DNA from: Apricaphanius iberus
Lineage: Eukaryota > Chordata > Actinopteri > Cyprinodontiformes > Aphaniidae
Direction of reading: 5' to 3'
Length of the DNA: 64,000 nt
NCBI GenBank assembly: GCA_028564705.1
Contig: JAPXFQ010002744.1
Location: 2,130,899-2,194,898 of the forward strand
Positions 48,913 to 62,302 of the stretch are shown here, piece by piece. Numbering within the stretch: the stretch's first letter is position 1; each line of letters opens with the position of its first letter. The translations under genes were made by a program, and so were the position numbers. The notes beneath the pieces are model-generated. The model was not told the origin of the DNA and made no database searches. It worked only from the letters and a program-made list of their open reading frames with translations.

Positions 48913-49343
48913 ATATGGGCTGCAGCTACGCTAGCTGCAGGGGAGAGAATAGCTAGATATTGGCTGCAGCATTGGCATCTGGGAAAACGGAAAACTGTGA
49001 GTGAGGGCAGTTTCTGTGATCGGGGCGGTTATCGCCTTGCACACACGCGTTGGAGCAGCGAAGTCGGCGTGCGACAGAACTGACAAGCCAAAGCAAGCGG
49101 GGGACAGAGGCAGGACGAGATACCAGCCGCAGCTACTGAAAGAGAGGGAGAACGACATGCCCGCCGTAGCTGCAGCTTAGGCATTTGGGACATCAGAAAA
49201 TTGTGAATGGCTGATTTTTATCAGCCACCAAGAGGAATGGAGCTGAGATCGCCACTGTTATCTCCATCCAAACGCGGGATGGAGCAGGCTTTCGTTGGGT
49301 AGCAATGTAGCCGGCGAAGTCGGCATGTGACAGGTGGGGAAGC
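48913..49343. repeat. GC-rich block made of two diverged tandem units
   Basis: Unit 1 (48913-49088) and unit 2 (49119-49343) share, in order, GATAxxxGxxGCAGCTAC, GCTGCAGCxTxGGCATxTGG, GAAAAxTGTGAxTG, and GAAGTCGGCxTGxGACAG. The block is markedly richer in G, C and CpG than its surroundings. Open frames on the minus strand (48931-49158, 49258-49611) show no known domain. A splice-donor consensus GAG/GTAAGT lies downstream on the plus strand at 49567. It may be the leader of a mobile element or an unannotated first exon. Confidence 0.6.
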
Positions 49344-52300
49344 CGCAGAAGGTCTTTGGTGTTGGGGAGGAAGAAGCCAGTACAGCCGCAGAGAAGCAGT
49401 AGTTCTCCGTGGTGATCAGAGAGCTGGAGTCAGCTAGATCAAGCTGGAAGGCTGCAGATTCAGAGTCTCCAAAGACTGGATGATCGCTGGTTAGATCAGT
49501 ACTGGCGTGAAGAACACAGATCAGGAGATGGAGGAAATAAACAGATCGACGTCTGAGAGATGCGAGGTAAGTCAAAAGTCTTATAACTTTTGAGAGGATT
49601 GGTGTTGTCATGATTACTTTGTGCTTTCTTTTTGCTGCTTTTGTTAAGCTAAGCCCATGTCTTCGGCCACTACCGTTCTTCTAAGATAGTAATGGAAACA
49701 CACCCTATCCGTTCTAGGCCGTAGTGACCAGTAGTGACTGTACTGTACCGATCTTAGTGGAAAAGGGGCATATGTGTAGTTAAGATGGTAAGAGAGAATG
49801 TCTTCAGTTCATACTTTTATGTTTAATGCAAAGATTAAGGTGTTGTGGTCAAAGCAACAGGAAAGCCTGAAGGCAGCAGCCACCACCCTGCCCAAAGTTT
49901 CTACATAAAAGAAGTTTAATTTTTAACTGTTATAAATCCATGGGAACAATGATAATATTTGGGGTTCCTCGAGGCTTCATTCTTATGCCACTTTTACTAA
50001 TTAGCTCTCTTCCTAACTGAGAGTAATGTGCAACTCAACATCTCTTACAATACCCATGCTAATGATATATACTTTGCATTTTTGTTTCATCACATGACAA
50101 AACTTAGTTACTGTAACATCAGTAAGTGCATCGGTGATTAATTAGTGGATGGGTCATAATTTATGACAACTTGATGTATAAAAGAAAGAGATCATTGTGC
50201 TTGGTCCCAAAAAGGCAAGCATAGAGGTCAACATTAAATTAGACTTAATGAAGTAAAGAGAACAGATCTTGCAAACAACTTAGATGTACTCATTGAATTT
50301 TAAAAACCACAAGATTGTTACTAAATCAGCCAACTACATTATCAAAAACACTATCTAAATTAAATTCTTCGTATTAGAACAGCAATCACAAAAACAGGTG
50401 GCTTCCTATATTTAAAACAGTTTAGATTATTATTATGGTGTTACTAATTTTTAAAAATATATAAATATAAGCTTTAAGGTTTTCAAAGATCTGTTCACTC
50501 AGAGTGTTTAGCAACAGAACTAAAAAAGGATGCAGTGTTTATTTTCTAAAATCTTAATCTCTAGAACCAACACCCTAAAACAACCTGAGATTTGAATATA
50601 GGGTTGGGTTGTTACATCAGGACTAAAATAAATGCTGTTTACCCCTGCCTTCCTGTAAAAATCAAGTGTTACTTCATATTTTTTATGTATTTATTAGTTT
50701 CATTTGATTTTTTTTCCTTTTTAATGTTTTGTACAATTTCTTTTGTACCGTTTTGATCTTGATTGTTCAACTCAAACACTTTTTTAGCTACCTTTGGTAT
50801 GAATGATGCTACACGACTAAACTTGCCTTGCCTATTGAACTTCTGTGTTTGATTTTAGTATGCACATTTAAACATAAGAAACTAGGTGGAGTTACAGATG
50901 TTTCTCTTAACATTGTTCATGTGGTGCAATTGAACTTCTTACTGAAGTGCAATGGGCTGCAATTTGTGACTTTTGGCCCTGGCCAAGCATGGCCTTGAAA
51001 AGAAAAGCTGCTCTGTAATTTAGCAATGTGGCTAAGCTATGCTAGCTGGTGGTCAGTGGTTTGCTTTAGCCTTTCAGAAATGCCTCATTAAAAGTGAACA
51101 ACTAATTATACAAAAACTAATTTAACATACTGAATGAACAAGATCTTATAATAAAACAAAGGCTTGGAGAGAAAAATAGAAATAATTTGCTCAGGAAATA
51201 GATCATGACAATTTCTATTTTTAGAATTGTCAGGAAATGTAGCTTGTGACCAAGAATAGCATTTACTTTAAGTAAAGCTTTAAGTAAAGAAAGCCCGTTT
51301 AAAACAAGACCAGATTATATGCACTGATTATTCCGATGTTACAGCAGCTTGTCATGTATTTTTTTACTGTCATTTAAGATCCAAACAAAATATGTGCACT
51401 GCTAAAACCATAAACTTTGTAAACAGTATAGTTTGCAAGCTTGTACTCAGATTAAAAAACAAGTATCAACACAAATATACATGTTTAAAGCACACTGAGG
51501 TAGGCTGAGCCAAGAAACTTCAGAAAGACAGTGGTTTTAAAATCCTGTGGTTGTGTGTAATAGGACTACATGTAGAGATTAGAGGTAGGCTACAACTGAT
51601 CCAGCTGGAAGTACCACATGCTTGCAGCACCCAGTAGCACTGTTCTGCTCTATGCATTTTAGACAAGTCTAAAGCATCGTTCGCAGTGAAAACATCTGTT
51701 CTCTCCTATATATGTACATTGCAGGGGCAGGGACAAGCAAAAAAGATGTAGGAAGTGATCAGGATCTGAAGGAAAGTTTAATATGAGATCATTCTTGAGA
51801 ATATGAGTCAAATATCAGACAGATGTTTTTGGAAACCTCTGGTCATGCTGACAAAAACATAGCCTTGTTCAGTGCAGCAAAGAGGTGTTGGTGAAAAAAG
51901 AATGCCTGCAAGGGGATCTGAAAGAGGCATTGGAGAGATAAAGCAACCTGAATTAAGGCCAACAAATTAAGTCAGATGACTGATAAGCTTTTGGAGGGGT
52001 GTATGAGGAGCAACAGGAAACTTAACCTCATTATAACCCCTAAAAAAAGATTATCACCACTAGTTTGAACTGTTGATATAAGGTAGGATGGATTTGTATT
52101 TTACATTGATTAAAGCTGAAATTGAAACTAACTGATGTAGCCATTGTTTTCAATTTATTACTGTCCAATTAGGTTGAACCTTAAGCTTAAACTGTTGCTT
52201 CAATTTCCTTGTTTTAGCTGACAAGAGCAGCAGCCAGTGTGGCCTTCTGCTGCTGTCACCCACCAGTTTTAGCTAAACACAAAAACTCTTGGAAATTGTT

Positions 52301-53994
52301 TTTGTATATCTTTGTAAGGCTTTATCTTTGGACTGTTTTTCTTTTGCTAAATACAGCAACATCTGGCTAATATACTTTCTCCAGTGTACAACAATGTGGC
52401 TTAGATGCAGCTTATCTATTTTAAAGAAACAGCTGCTCGGGAGGTAAATATGCCAACTCAAACTCATATTTTGAAGCATCGGTAAATGTGACAGAAAGGG
52501 GTGATTGTGGATTCTAGCACTGACTGCAATAGAGGGCCTGCCCTACCATAAGACAAGAATATTGCAAGGAAAGTCTGCAAGCACTTACAAAAAGGAGACT
52601 GATGAAGAAGTGCTCAACAAAAGTGGGCTTCAGAGAAGTGCACAAATTCTGATACTGAGGTGCAATATTTGGTAGAGAAGAGATTTGCTTTACAACATGG
52701 AACGACTACATTCCAGATACAATGTTTTCAAAAGACTGCTAATATTACATTTTCAGGTAAATAACTGTCATATTTTAAAGAAGTTAGGAAATTAATCAAA
52801 ATGTTTAAAGGCAATATTTTGTGGTTTAGAGTAAAATACTGAAGTGAAATTTTTTTTTTTCTATTTTTATTCTTTTATCATTAAATTCTGAAAAGTGTCC
52901 CAAACATTTTTGTTCAAACTGTCTCAGTCAATTCTTTGAGAAGCATTTTTTTACTGTAATTGCAGCTGCAAGTATGGGTATGTCCTTAAGAGCTTTGCTT
53001 ATTTGGGGACATTTATTTTAGAAGAACAGACTTGGGAAAAAACAAGCAGATTACCATTTTTTATTGCATTTTTAAGTAAATGGCAGCTGTAATTATTTTT
53101 TGCAAAATACTTTTTACAAAGAAAACATCTAAAAAAAAATGACAGTCTAAAAAAATACCAGATGTATGTTCTTTAAAACTTAAAAGTACAATGTAGTGCA
53201 GTTACTCAGAATAGAACATAGTGGTTAAAACAACATGGGCTGGATATCGTTGCTCTATCTACCACACTATATATTTAAGGCTGCTATATAAATTTTCATC
53301 GCCGGGAGATGAGGAGAGCAGTTGTGGTAAAGGCATTCAAGAAAAAAAGAAATCAGACAGTTTCTGGAGAAAAGCATGTGACTGACCAACAGGAAACATG
53401 TTTTTATTCTAACATATCCATCACAGTAACAACACCATCCTGAACTCAGTTACGAAACTGTTATATGATATTTGAGTGACAAAACTGGAAATGAACTGAT
53501 CAACCGAGCACATCTATTGTTTGATATTTCCTACACTTGTGACCAACAGAACAGGAAATCACACCATGCTGATAGTATTAGATTGCTCCAACATCCTGTT
53601 GAAGAATGCTGAATCATTTAGCACCCCCTAAAATAAGTGAAAATTTTTATAACTATCAAATTGCCAGATGACAGTTCTAAATTATTGCGCTGGCTCAAAT
53701 GGCAACGGAGACTCAACGTTATTTGCATTATCCTCTGGATACACACAAGTAGTAAGTAGTGTACTGGCCTTCTAAAATTATATTTTGTATCACGTAACAT
53801 AAGGTAAAGCCATCATCCCGCTTCCCCTCACTGATAAATCGCTGCGGTCGGCTAGCTCTGGCCACGTTGCTTGGCAACACCTGTATACGGGAGATATTAA
53901 ATAGTGCGCTCGACTTATATAAAAAAAACCTCGCGATTTTAACTCTAAAACACATTAAAGTATTATTAATTGATTAAATATGTCTTTCTTTCGT
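49344..53994. other. Intron 1 DNA, largely unrecognised
   Basis: The words GTACTGTACCGATCTTAGTG then GAAAAGGGGC at about 49741-49770 look like one end of a DNA transposon, but no partner end was found. The rest is AT-rich with short domain-free frames. Confidence 0.45.
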
Positions 53995-54105
53995 AAGTGA
54001 CCATGGTATAAGCGGGATAATGCCCTTCGAGATGTACATTATCAGAAAATAATGGACTTCGCGGAAGCAACCGTCCTCCGCGTCGGGCATTATCCCTTAC
54101 ATATT
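53995..54105. mobile_element. Hairpin-forming repeat, probably transposon-derived
   Basis: The left arm GGGATAATGCCCTTCGA (from 54015) pairs with the right arm TCGGGCATTATCCC (ending near 54096). Between them lies GAAAATAATGGACTTCGCGG then AAGCAACCGTCCTCCGCG, which can form an inner stem. The words match a repeat that I recall from other fish genomes; the exact family is not known to me. Confidence 0.55.
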
Positions 54106-54474
54106 TAGTGAATAAAAAGCTAATCTAATTGATTTAAGCGTGATAAAAGTAATTTTAAAAATAAACAGAGGTTATGTTTTTATATAGAGTATGACCTCTA
54201 ATGAATTAGGATGTAGTTATGAAATATTTTGTTGGAGACCCAGTTAACTAATAGTTGATACATAATCAATGATGCCGTTCTTCCAATACATTTCTGCTTT
54301 TTGTTCTTTTAGCTTCACAAAAAGACGTGATGTATATGTTGTGGCTTCAAATAATAATTAAGAAGCTTTTGCCTTTATGGTAATTTTAACATAGACCAAA
54401 TGTATAAACAGATGAATGGATACAATAAATAACATTTTCATGGCACCTTCCTGTCACGTTGACTGCCCCAGGTG
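54106..54474. other. Intron 1 DNA, nothing recognised
   Basis: AT-rich interval between two repeats. Confidence 0.5.
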
Positions 54475-54672
54475 TTACCCAATTTGCCCAGTAGCACTCA
54501 GAAACCCACTCACATTCATACACCAATATGCAAATTAGTAGATAGGAAACCTAACAGTGTCTTACTAATGGCTCAATAAAACATGTAACAGGAGGAAGCT
54601 GGAATTGAATTGAATCTACAATTTTAGAATTACAAGACAAGCACTTTGCCCAAGGAACCACAGTCTTCTAAT
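54475..54672 (-). mobile_element. tRNA-derived SINE, old copy
   Basis: On the minus strand: CTGTGGTTCCTTGGGCAAAG, then CTTGTCTTGTAATTCTAAAA, a decayed B box (GATTCAATTC), then TTCCTCCTGTTACATG and AATTTGCATATTGGTGTATG then AATG. The order matches a fish SINE with body words CTGATTTGCATATCGGTGTA. The promoter boxes are too diverged for activity. Confidence 0.65.
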
Positions 54673-56226
54673 GCAAACTCCTTTTAATGCAAACCAAAGT
54701 CCATCTATTTTTGTGTGTGTCTGTGTATCTAAATGTATCAACTGAATTCACAAAATATGTGAAAACTAATTTAGCTTGGACTGTTGTAATCCTGTTTTCC
54801 AGCCAGGTTTAAGCCCAAACCAATTTTAAATCTGAGTTTCAGATTTTCAAATTGCACATTTTAACATTTGTTAGAAATTCTTCTGAAAATTCATTTTTAT
54901 ATCATTATTCCCTCTTCTCACATGGGTTTATGTTTGCCATAATGTTTTAATGGCTTTTTTGATGTCAGCAAATGCTTTTATAGCTATTTTAAAAGCTATG
55001 ACAAATTTTTGTGTAACAATCAGATATATAAAAAGTACATTTGATTAATCTAATATGAATGTAATCACCTTTTTTTTAAAAACAGAATCCTAACTTTCAT
55101 TTTATTACAAAATTACTAAGTGAAAGACCACATAACAGAGCATTTAGAAGAAAAACTATTGTCTCCACATTGTCTTATTTTTGCCTAACTCACTAAGTGA
55201 ACAAAAAGTAAAAAAAAAAATTGCTCCATGAAAATAATTTTATACAGCTAGAGAAAACAGAAGAAATAACATGAAACAAAAAACAGCAATGGACAGAATC
55301 TCCCTGAATATATTATGAAACTTCAATCTCCTAGTCTTCTAATCTTTCCTTATCTAAAATAGTTCTGCCACCCCCAGGATAGGTGGCTACAGAAAATAAA
55401 TAAATGTAACTTGACGATGAGACTCAATATTTATTCAGGCTTGTGATCGTTGTCTTGTTTCAACTAGGGAAAAAGACAGTCAGGTCCCCGGACGTGAGCG
55501 TTACCTCCTCCCACTAAGACAGAGTCGACCTCACTTAGCAAGTGCGGGGATAAGAGAGATGCTACCAATGCAGAAATAAAAGGCTTTTCAAAAGGTTTAA
55601 AAGATTTTCAGCTGGCCTTTTTCTGTTCTGTTTTGTTGTGGTGTTGTTAGTTTATTCGATTATTTGTGTATTAGTTTTCTGTTTTGTTTTCATTTGACGT
55701 TGACTCGTACTTTTTCACCCGAGCTATTGCCATGTGGTTTGACTTGGCCATGTTGAACTGTAATTTTAATGCTTGCTTTATTTCTTTTCTGTTCTCTTTA
55801 TCCTGTTAAAAAACACTATATATAAATACCAAAGACTATTCTAACCTGTAGTGTTGAGCATCTTACATTAGAATAGTAATTAGTTATAGTTACAAATGAC
55901 TTGGTCACTGTGGCATTATTTTATGTTCAATAACAGTTAAGTTTTATATTTGTGCCATCAAATATTTTTATAACTGAATGACGAAAGAAAAAAAAACACT
56001 ATATCAGTATTTGATAACATTTGGTATTTGAACTTGACTCAACAAGATAAATGTACAATAAGTAAATATTGGTCATACATAATGACACACTTTTCATTAA
56101 AGTGCAAAACTAAGACATAAACAGGTGGAGAATAAGACAGAAAGGAAAATATGTCCATTAAGTTGTGCCAATCTCTGTATCTGTTTTATTATAGTATATG
56201 ACAGATCACTGTCCATTTGGTTATAG
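54673..56226. other. Intron 1 DNA, nothing recognised
   Basis: AT-rich sequence. The GC-richer interval at 55480-55560 carries no identifiable motif. Confidence 0.5.
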
Positions 56227-56402
56227 TAAGACATTTTAATACTGATTTAGTGTCACCTGGTCATATGACCTAAAGGCTATTGAAGGAAAACCTGAAATAT
56301 TAATTAAAATGTGAAATAAATCATTTCTGGTTCTTTAGAAGACATTTTAAGACTGATTTGATGTCACCTGATCACAGGAGAAGGAAGCTATTAAAGAAAA
56401 TT
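56227..56402. repeat. Direct repeat pair, unit about 65 bp, spacing 111 bp
   Basis: Both units begin AAGACATTTTAA and share ACTGATTT, GATGTCACCTG/AGTGTCACCTG, TCA and GCTATT, then AAGGAAAA/AAAGAAAA. They are diverged at roughly one base in six, so the duplication is fairly old. Confidence 0.75.
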
Positions 56403-56452
56403 CACACATTTTACTGTAACATATCAACTAGAAAATTTCAGGAAATTTAGAG

Positions 56453-56621
56453 AAGGGACGGCCACGGTGTGCATGCTAATGCTAACTAGCATGCTAATGC
56501 TAAGAGGGTCGTTTAGAGTGAATAATAAGGGACTGCCCATGCAATGCATGGAGGCAGTGCAATACATTGCTTTGCAATGGATTTGCACTGCCTCCATGCA
56601 TTGCATTGGGCCGTCCCTTAA
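56453..56621. mobile_element. Foldback element with long near-perfect hairpin
   Basis: The left arm from 56526 (TAAGGGACTGCCCATGCAAT then GCATGGAGGCAGTGCAA) pairs almost base for base with the right arm ending at 56621. Only a few unpaired bases form the turn near 56572. The end word GGCCGTCCCTT (56610-56620) has a second partner further left, AAGGGACGGCC at 56454-56464. Between them is an 18-bp tandem GCATGCTAATGCTAACTA / GCATGCTAATGCTAAGAG. Non-coding; the short frames here are mirror images of each other. Confidence 0.8.
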
Positions 56622-59600
56622 TAACAAATATTACATAGGCTTATGGTAATAAAAAAAAAAAATCAGGTCATGTTCCTTGGGTGTCACGCAACAATTTATT
56701 AATATTTCAGGCAATATATCCGCTCTATCAGCTGTATGACCAGCTCAGTTCTGGAACGACCGACTGCGGGGTGCGCAGCGGAGCGCATGACGTTGGAGGG
56801 AGTCTCCGCTTTAAGGAAATTAATGTCAGTCGAAAATCCAACTCAAAACTAAGGACTGTTCCGTTTTAACAGGACCTTCTTCTGCAGTAAATTTCAACCC
56901 TGCTCATTTCTCTAACCTGGAAAATGGAGTGGAAATGTAGTTATCACAACTCCAGAACACTACACTGGTTCTTCAAAAAGGTTCCTGTAATGGAAACATG
57001 GTTTAACACTAGATAGCTTAATTTCAAACCATATAACTTCTGTTTATGACTTTTTCTAAAAGTAAAAAAATATAGCAGCAGGAATAAACCGTGCAGTATA
57101 TTTTCACATCATTTCTAACAACTGGTTTTCTGGAAAAGTCACTTAAGAAAAACAGGAAATGCTAACTCCATAGTGCAAGTTCTCCTTTTATCGTATGATT
57201 TCATATTAGAATACCTGATTCTTTGTGGAGATTTACTGCATCCAAAAACTTATACACAGTCACAAACAATTACCTAACAATTTGCCAGGCCTTTCTACTG
57301 GATTATAGCCACTATTACTCAGCAAACCTTGAACAGTGGCACTTTTAGAGAACTTGTGGATTGCTAATTTTCCTTCCCCCTACCCTCTTTTCATGTGGTG
57401 AAAACGAACACACTAATGAAAGATAATTAGGTTGTGTTGTTTCAGTGTTTGTCTGTCTCTCTGGAGATGGAAGCGGTAGCCTGCCAGGCCTACAGATGCT
57501 AATTGGTAATGCTAACTGCTCCCGTTATATAATGAAAATGGCAATGTGGAGCTGCTTTCAATTTCCTGTTGTAGTAACCCAGGGCAATAAATAAATAGTG
57601 GAAAGAGGAAATAATTATCACTATCGCAGTCATTAATCTACAGTATATTTACCAATTTGTTTTAAAACTTTGCAAGTAATTCTTTAGAGTCCATCAAAAC
57701 TTTGACTGACGCTTGAACAAATTAAACATTGGCTTTTAAAAAAAGAAGCTCCATAAGCAGAGTCTCAACTCTGCAGGGAGCACTGCCTGCTTACCAAGTG
57801 GGAAAATTACAACCTATCTAATTGTTTTAGCATTAAAAGGTCAGAGTGATTTGGGGAATGTGCCGAAGAATAAAACAAAAAAAAATTTATAGACTACCTC
57901 GGGAGTCCGCTTAGCAGTTTTGCTTTTATCTCCTAATGTGATCTATCAGCTAAAGATGTAACAAAAATACAGGATACTAAAGACACTTATCTAAGATTGC
58001 AGCTTTAGCTTAAAATATAAAGTGTGCATGCGGGTTGTCTTGCAACACCAGCTAAAATGTTGCATGAGTAAGTAAGAAAAATGCAAAAAGGCTTTTCAAT
58101 TTTCCACATGACCAACTTCACTTAACCTCAGACTGGAGCACACCTGGCAAACTACATGCTGTGAGACTCCTAAACTTGCATCACTCTGACTTCAATTTAA
58201 TTTGACACTTAATAAACTGCTTCAATGACAGCAGTTCTGTAATTTCTACCAAAGGGTCCAACACCAATAAATCTGTCACTTTGAAAGCAAAAAATATGAT
58301 AATTTGAAAATAAACCTTGTTATGAACATCCTTGAACAGGAAGTGGGCGTGTTGGGTGGCTGAAGTGGTGGGGTTGCTCCAAAACTCACACTTACATGGC
58401 TGGTGCACTCAAAAACCTTCCTGAAAATGTGTAGCTTGTCTTTCACTTTTCTCACCAGTATATGAATGAACACAAAGAGAAAACATAAATGTGGGCAAGT
58501 AGAACGTAACTGACTACTTTTAGCAGTGTGCAGCAGGTTACAGTAGAGCTTTTTGCTGCAGGTCTTTAAAGGTCTGATTTAAACAGAACACCGCAAAAGA
58601 AAAATATTCTCAAATTAATATAATTTGTTTGCTTTTACCCCAGGGTAGGACACATTATATGTCTGCTGGGGGTAGCTTTCAGTACTGTTGCTTGGTTTAA
58701 AAAAGGTAATGTGTAATTTCTTGGAAAAAAAACAACAACTAAAAGAGACCAGCATTTGTCACAATACTTCTGAATCCAACATGGTTAATTACTTATCTCT
58801 TGAAGCAAAGCATGCATCTCTACTTTAATATAGTTAGACCAGAAAGACTAGTCCAGACAGGCTTATGGTTACAGCAGCTACGTATTTCAATGCTACTGAA
58901 AACCGATAAAGGCAATCAATGTATTTCTGCTAAGAGTGGTGACTGTATAATATATATAAGATATATGACTATATACTGGAAAGATTTTGATTGTACCTCA
59001 AAACTCATTAAAGCTGGAGTTAACTTTAAAAAAAATTTTATATAAAGAAACCAACTAAAGCTCTCTGGCACCTCATTTACAAAATAAATAAATAAATAAA
59101 TTGCATACCTGCAGCTTCCACATTTTGTTTTCCACATTTAAAAAAATTCCCTAAAACATTTATTTGACTGTTGCTCATCAACTGAAAAAAAATAATCTAA
59201 CTTACCTCAAAAAGGTAGTTTTTTTCCATTTCCTCTGCCAGTAATGGCATAAATGACTAAATCTGAAGGGAGGAAAACGATCCTAAAGCTTCATCTGTAC
59301 CAAAACATGCCTATCTAATTTCTCAAACGACCCTGCAGTCCTTACCAGCCAGTTTCTGAAACTCATAGTATTCGTTTGAAGGTTATAAATCTTCTGAGAA
59401 ACAGGCAACATTTACAGAGGGAAAGACAGCATTACATAGCTTGTGTACCATCTACAATGATCTCAGAGTGTTGGAGAAAACCTACCCTTAAGGAAAATAT
59501 GCATGCGCAAGTGTGGTTAATATGTATTAAAACTATAAATGTTCTTAAACGTATGAGTACCATGTTTTCTGTCGCTCTTAATGAAACAGTTTTGTTGCTT

Positions 59601-62220
59601 TGTTCTCAGAAAAATACAGGATTATTAAAAGTCAGACTCCGTTTTGGCAAGTTTTAGCAAAACCAGGGTTAAGGAAATGATAGAGACAAACACAGGACCC
59701 AGAGCTAAGATATCTGCCTCAGTCTTGCAATTATAACCAAAAGCTTTCAAATTTCACTTCTATGTAGCCTTTTGAGACAGGAATGGAGACAGTTTCCTCT
59801 ATAAAAATAAACTATCAAGTTGGTCTTAAATCACACATTTATAACAAGAGCCAGTGTGTTTCCCAGACTTTGTCAGGAAATACAAAAAAAATATATATAT
59901 ATGAACTCAAACATCCTGGGGGAAATCACTGGTCCACATTCAGGCATGATCCTGTGATCACACCCAAACACATAGTCAAATCTTCCCCGCAGTGAAACCT
60001 CACATAAGATGTGGCTTTTTGGCACAGAAGCCATATCAATCTTTCTAGTAGAGAAAGAGACTTGAAAATTGTTAGACACAGTTAGTGATTGGCAACACTC
60101 AGCGGCAAGAACTAGGCTGTAAATCCAGGTCTGAAGTTCTGTGCACTACTCTAGTTCTTGCAAGTACATTTTGAGTGACGTCCTCAAACACCAACCTCCC
60201 CACCAGGCTGAACAAAACACAGTCTGTTCCATCCACTCCACATCTGACCAAGAGAAACTATCGGACTATTAACCTACAATTGTCTTTCTTCAGATGTATT
60301 TCTCTCAGCCAGCAGTCCTTACCTTAAAATCGGCACTGTCCAGAAAACAGTTGAAACAATTCTGAATTGTACATCAACTATGTGAAGTAACACGATTATG
60401 AGAATGATTTAAATGAGGTGCAGTACTGCTAAAAATAGTTCTTGATATTCAACCTGGTGCAATGAGGAGATTCACTAAAAGAGCTTGTTTTCTTTGGGAG
60501 GGGTTCCACTGGGGGTGGAAAAAAGGCTGATCACAATAGCCAATTTTCTAATCCTCCAATTTCTGTCCAATAAACAACAATTCACTTTAAAATTAGTTAG
60601 TCAATCTCACTAGTTATCAAAACTCACTAAGTTTCATGACTTAAGCTACTCATAAAATGTATTTTGGAATAATAAATATTTTGGTAAGATAATTACGGTA
60701 AGGTATATTGCTCCACTACACAAAGCAGTTAAAAATACTTTACAGGGCATCAAAGGAAAGAATAAGGATAGGAATCAAGGAACAACAAAAACTCTTAGGT
60801 TTTTCAAAAATAGATTAATATTCCAACTGTTACAAATTAATGAACAAAAGAAACAAATGGTAAAACTTTGATTCAAAACAAAATCCAAGGTCACTCAACA
60901 GTGATGTGGAAAACACTTCATTAGTCCAAATCTTTGATTAAAGGCTGCAGTTAACACACAAAGAAATGTTTTCACTCCGGACTCTGCACTTCACAGGTTT
61001 TCAGGGATTTTTTCCCCGGAGCTGAGGAACATATAAACCAAATGCTACCTCATCTTGTTAAGTACTGGTCCTGTCTGGTCTCTCGGTATGTTTCCAATTA
61101 ATTCTGTCATTGCTGAATAAAAGCAATCCAACACAACGATGCTGTCAACACCAAGTTTCAACAAGGTTGTTTTTAGAGTTATTTGGGTCTTATTTGACCC
61201 CAACAAATTCTTCCCAATGTATTTGTCATCACGTTTTTTTTGTTTTGTTTTTTAGAACATGATCGCAGCTGCCTGGTCAACAGCTTCTCCCAGCTGAACT
61301 TTTTAACTCTACAGCTCCTCCAAAGCTACAATTAGACTCTTGACTGCTTCTCTTTTTATTGCTCACCCTGCCCAGCCTCTCAGCTGCTTGTTTAGAGTTG
61401 TACCCTACTTTTAGATGATGGATTGAAAGCTTAGGACACTCATTTAAAACTCTTTTCCAACTCTTTAAAAGCTCTCTTTATAACTGACCAGTATACTTTA
61501 TTCCTTCTTTATGGTGTTTATTTACTACCGTTCTGAAGCTAACCTTAAACTTAACGAAGCTGCTGTTTTACACTGAGATTACACACAAAGACATACAGTA
61601 GTAGCAGTTTAAAAGTTCTCATTCAGAGTAAACGCCGGACGAATGGCGTGCCCTTTCCAGCCCATTAACGGCAGAGTTCCCTCCAAATCCCAGTGGCCGG
61701 AGTGGCCTCCCGTCTTTCTCGTGGGAGTGTCAAAGTTTTACTGCAACTCCACCCATTAATTGAAATACAGAGTATGACCAGGAGATGGCGCTTCTCTCAC
61801 AGAATTCTCATCGACATGATGTTATTATCACGTCCACTGAAGAAAAACCATTTTGGATGTAACAACACAAACTGCTCACTTTTTTGTAATTAACCTGCTT
61901 CTTCTATTGTCAAAGTTTATCATAGGCTCCATAAACTTAAGTTCTCCTAACACGGGCCAAACTTCACCAAATGAGTTCTGTAAAACATTATAACAAGTAG
62001 CCTTAAACGTTATATCTGTAAACAATTTGATTTATTTCTATGAACCTAAAGTATAACTTTTTTAAAACCTAATGTACTTTCCTTTAATTTTGTGATAAAC
62101 TCGTGTTTTTTTATGTTATTGTTGTTGGATGAAAATGACAGAGTTCCACAACGCAAAACAACGTAATAGCCTATTTATAATATTTATGCAATCACATGAC
62201 TATTCGGCTCACCACGGAAT
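56622..62220. other. Intron 1 DNA, nothing recognised
   Basis: Low-complexity AAAT repeats lie at 59083-59101. 57420-57600 is repeat-free with homeodomain-like TAATTG words and may be a conserved element, which one sequence cannot show. The frames at 59376-59657 and 61693-61893 lack domains. Confidence 0.45.
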
Positions 62221-62302
62221 GTTTGCAACACCAGAATAGACCTGGTTACATGCTGTAGCGATGGGGAGCAAAGCTTGGTGGGGGGATGCTTGAAGATGGT
62301 AA
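62221..62302 (+). repeat. Direct repeat, copy 1
   Basis: Shares AACACCAGAATAGACCTGGT then TACATGCTGTAGCGATGG and AAAGCTTGGTGGGGGGATGC with copy 2, about 580 bp to the right. No open frame and no inverted ends. Confidence 0.8.
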
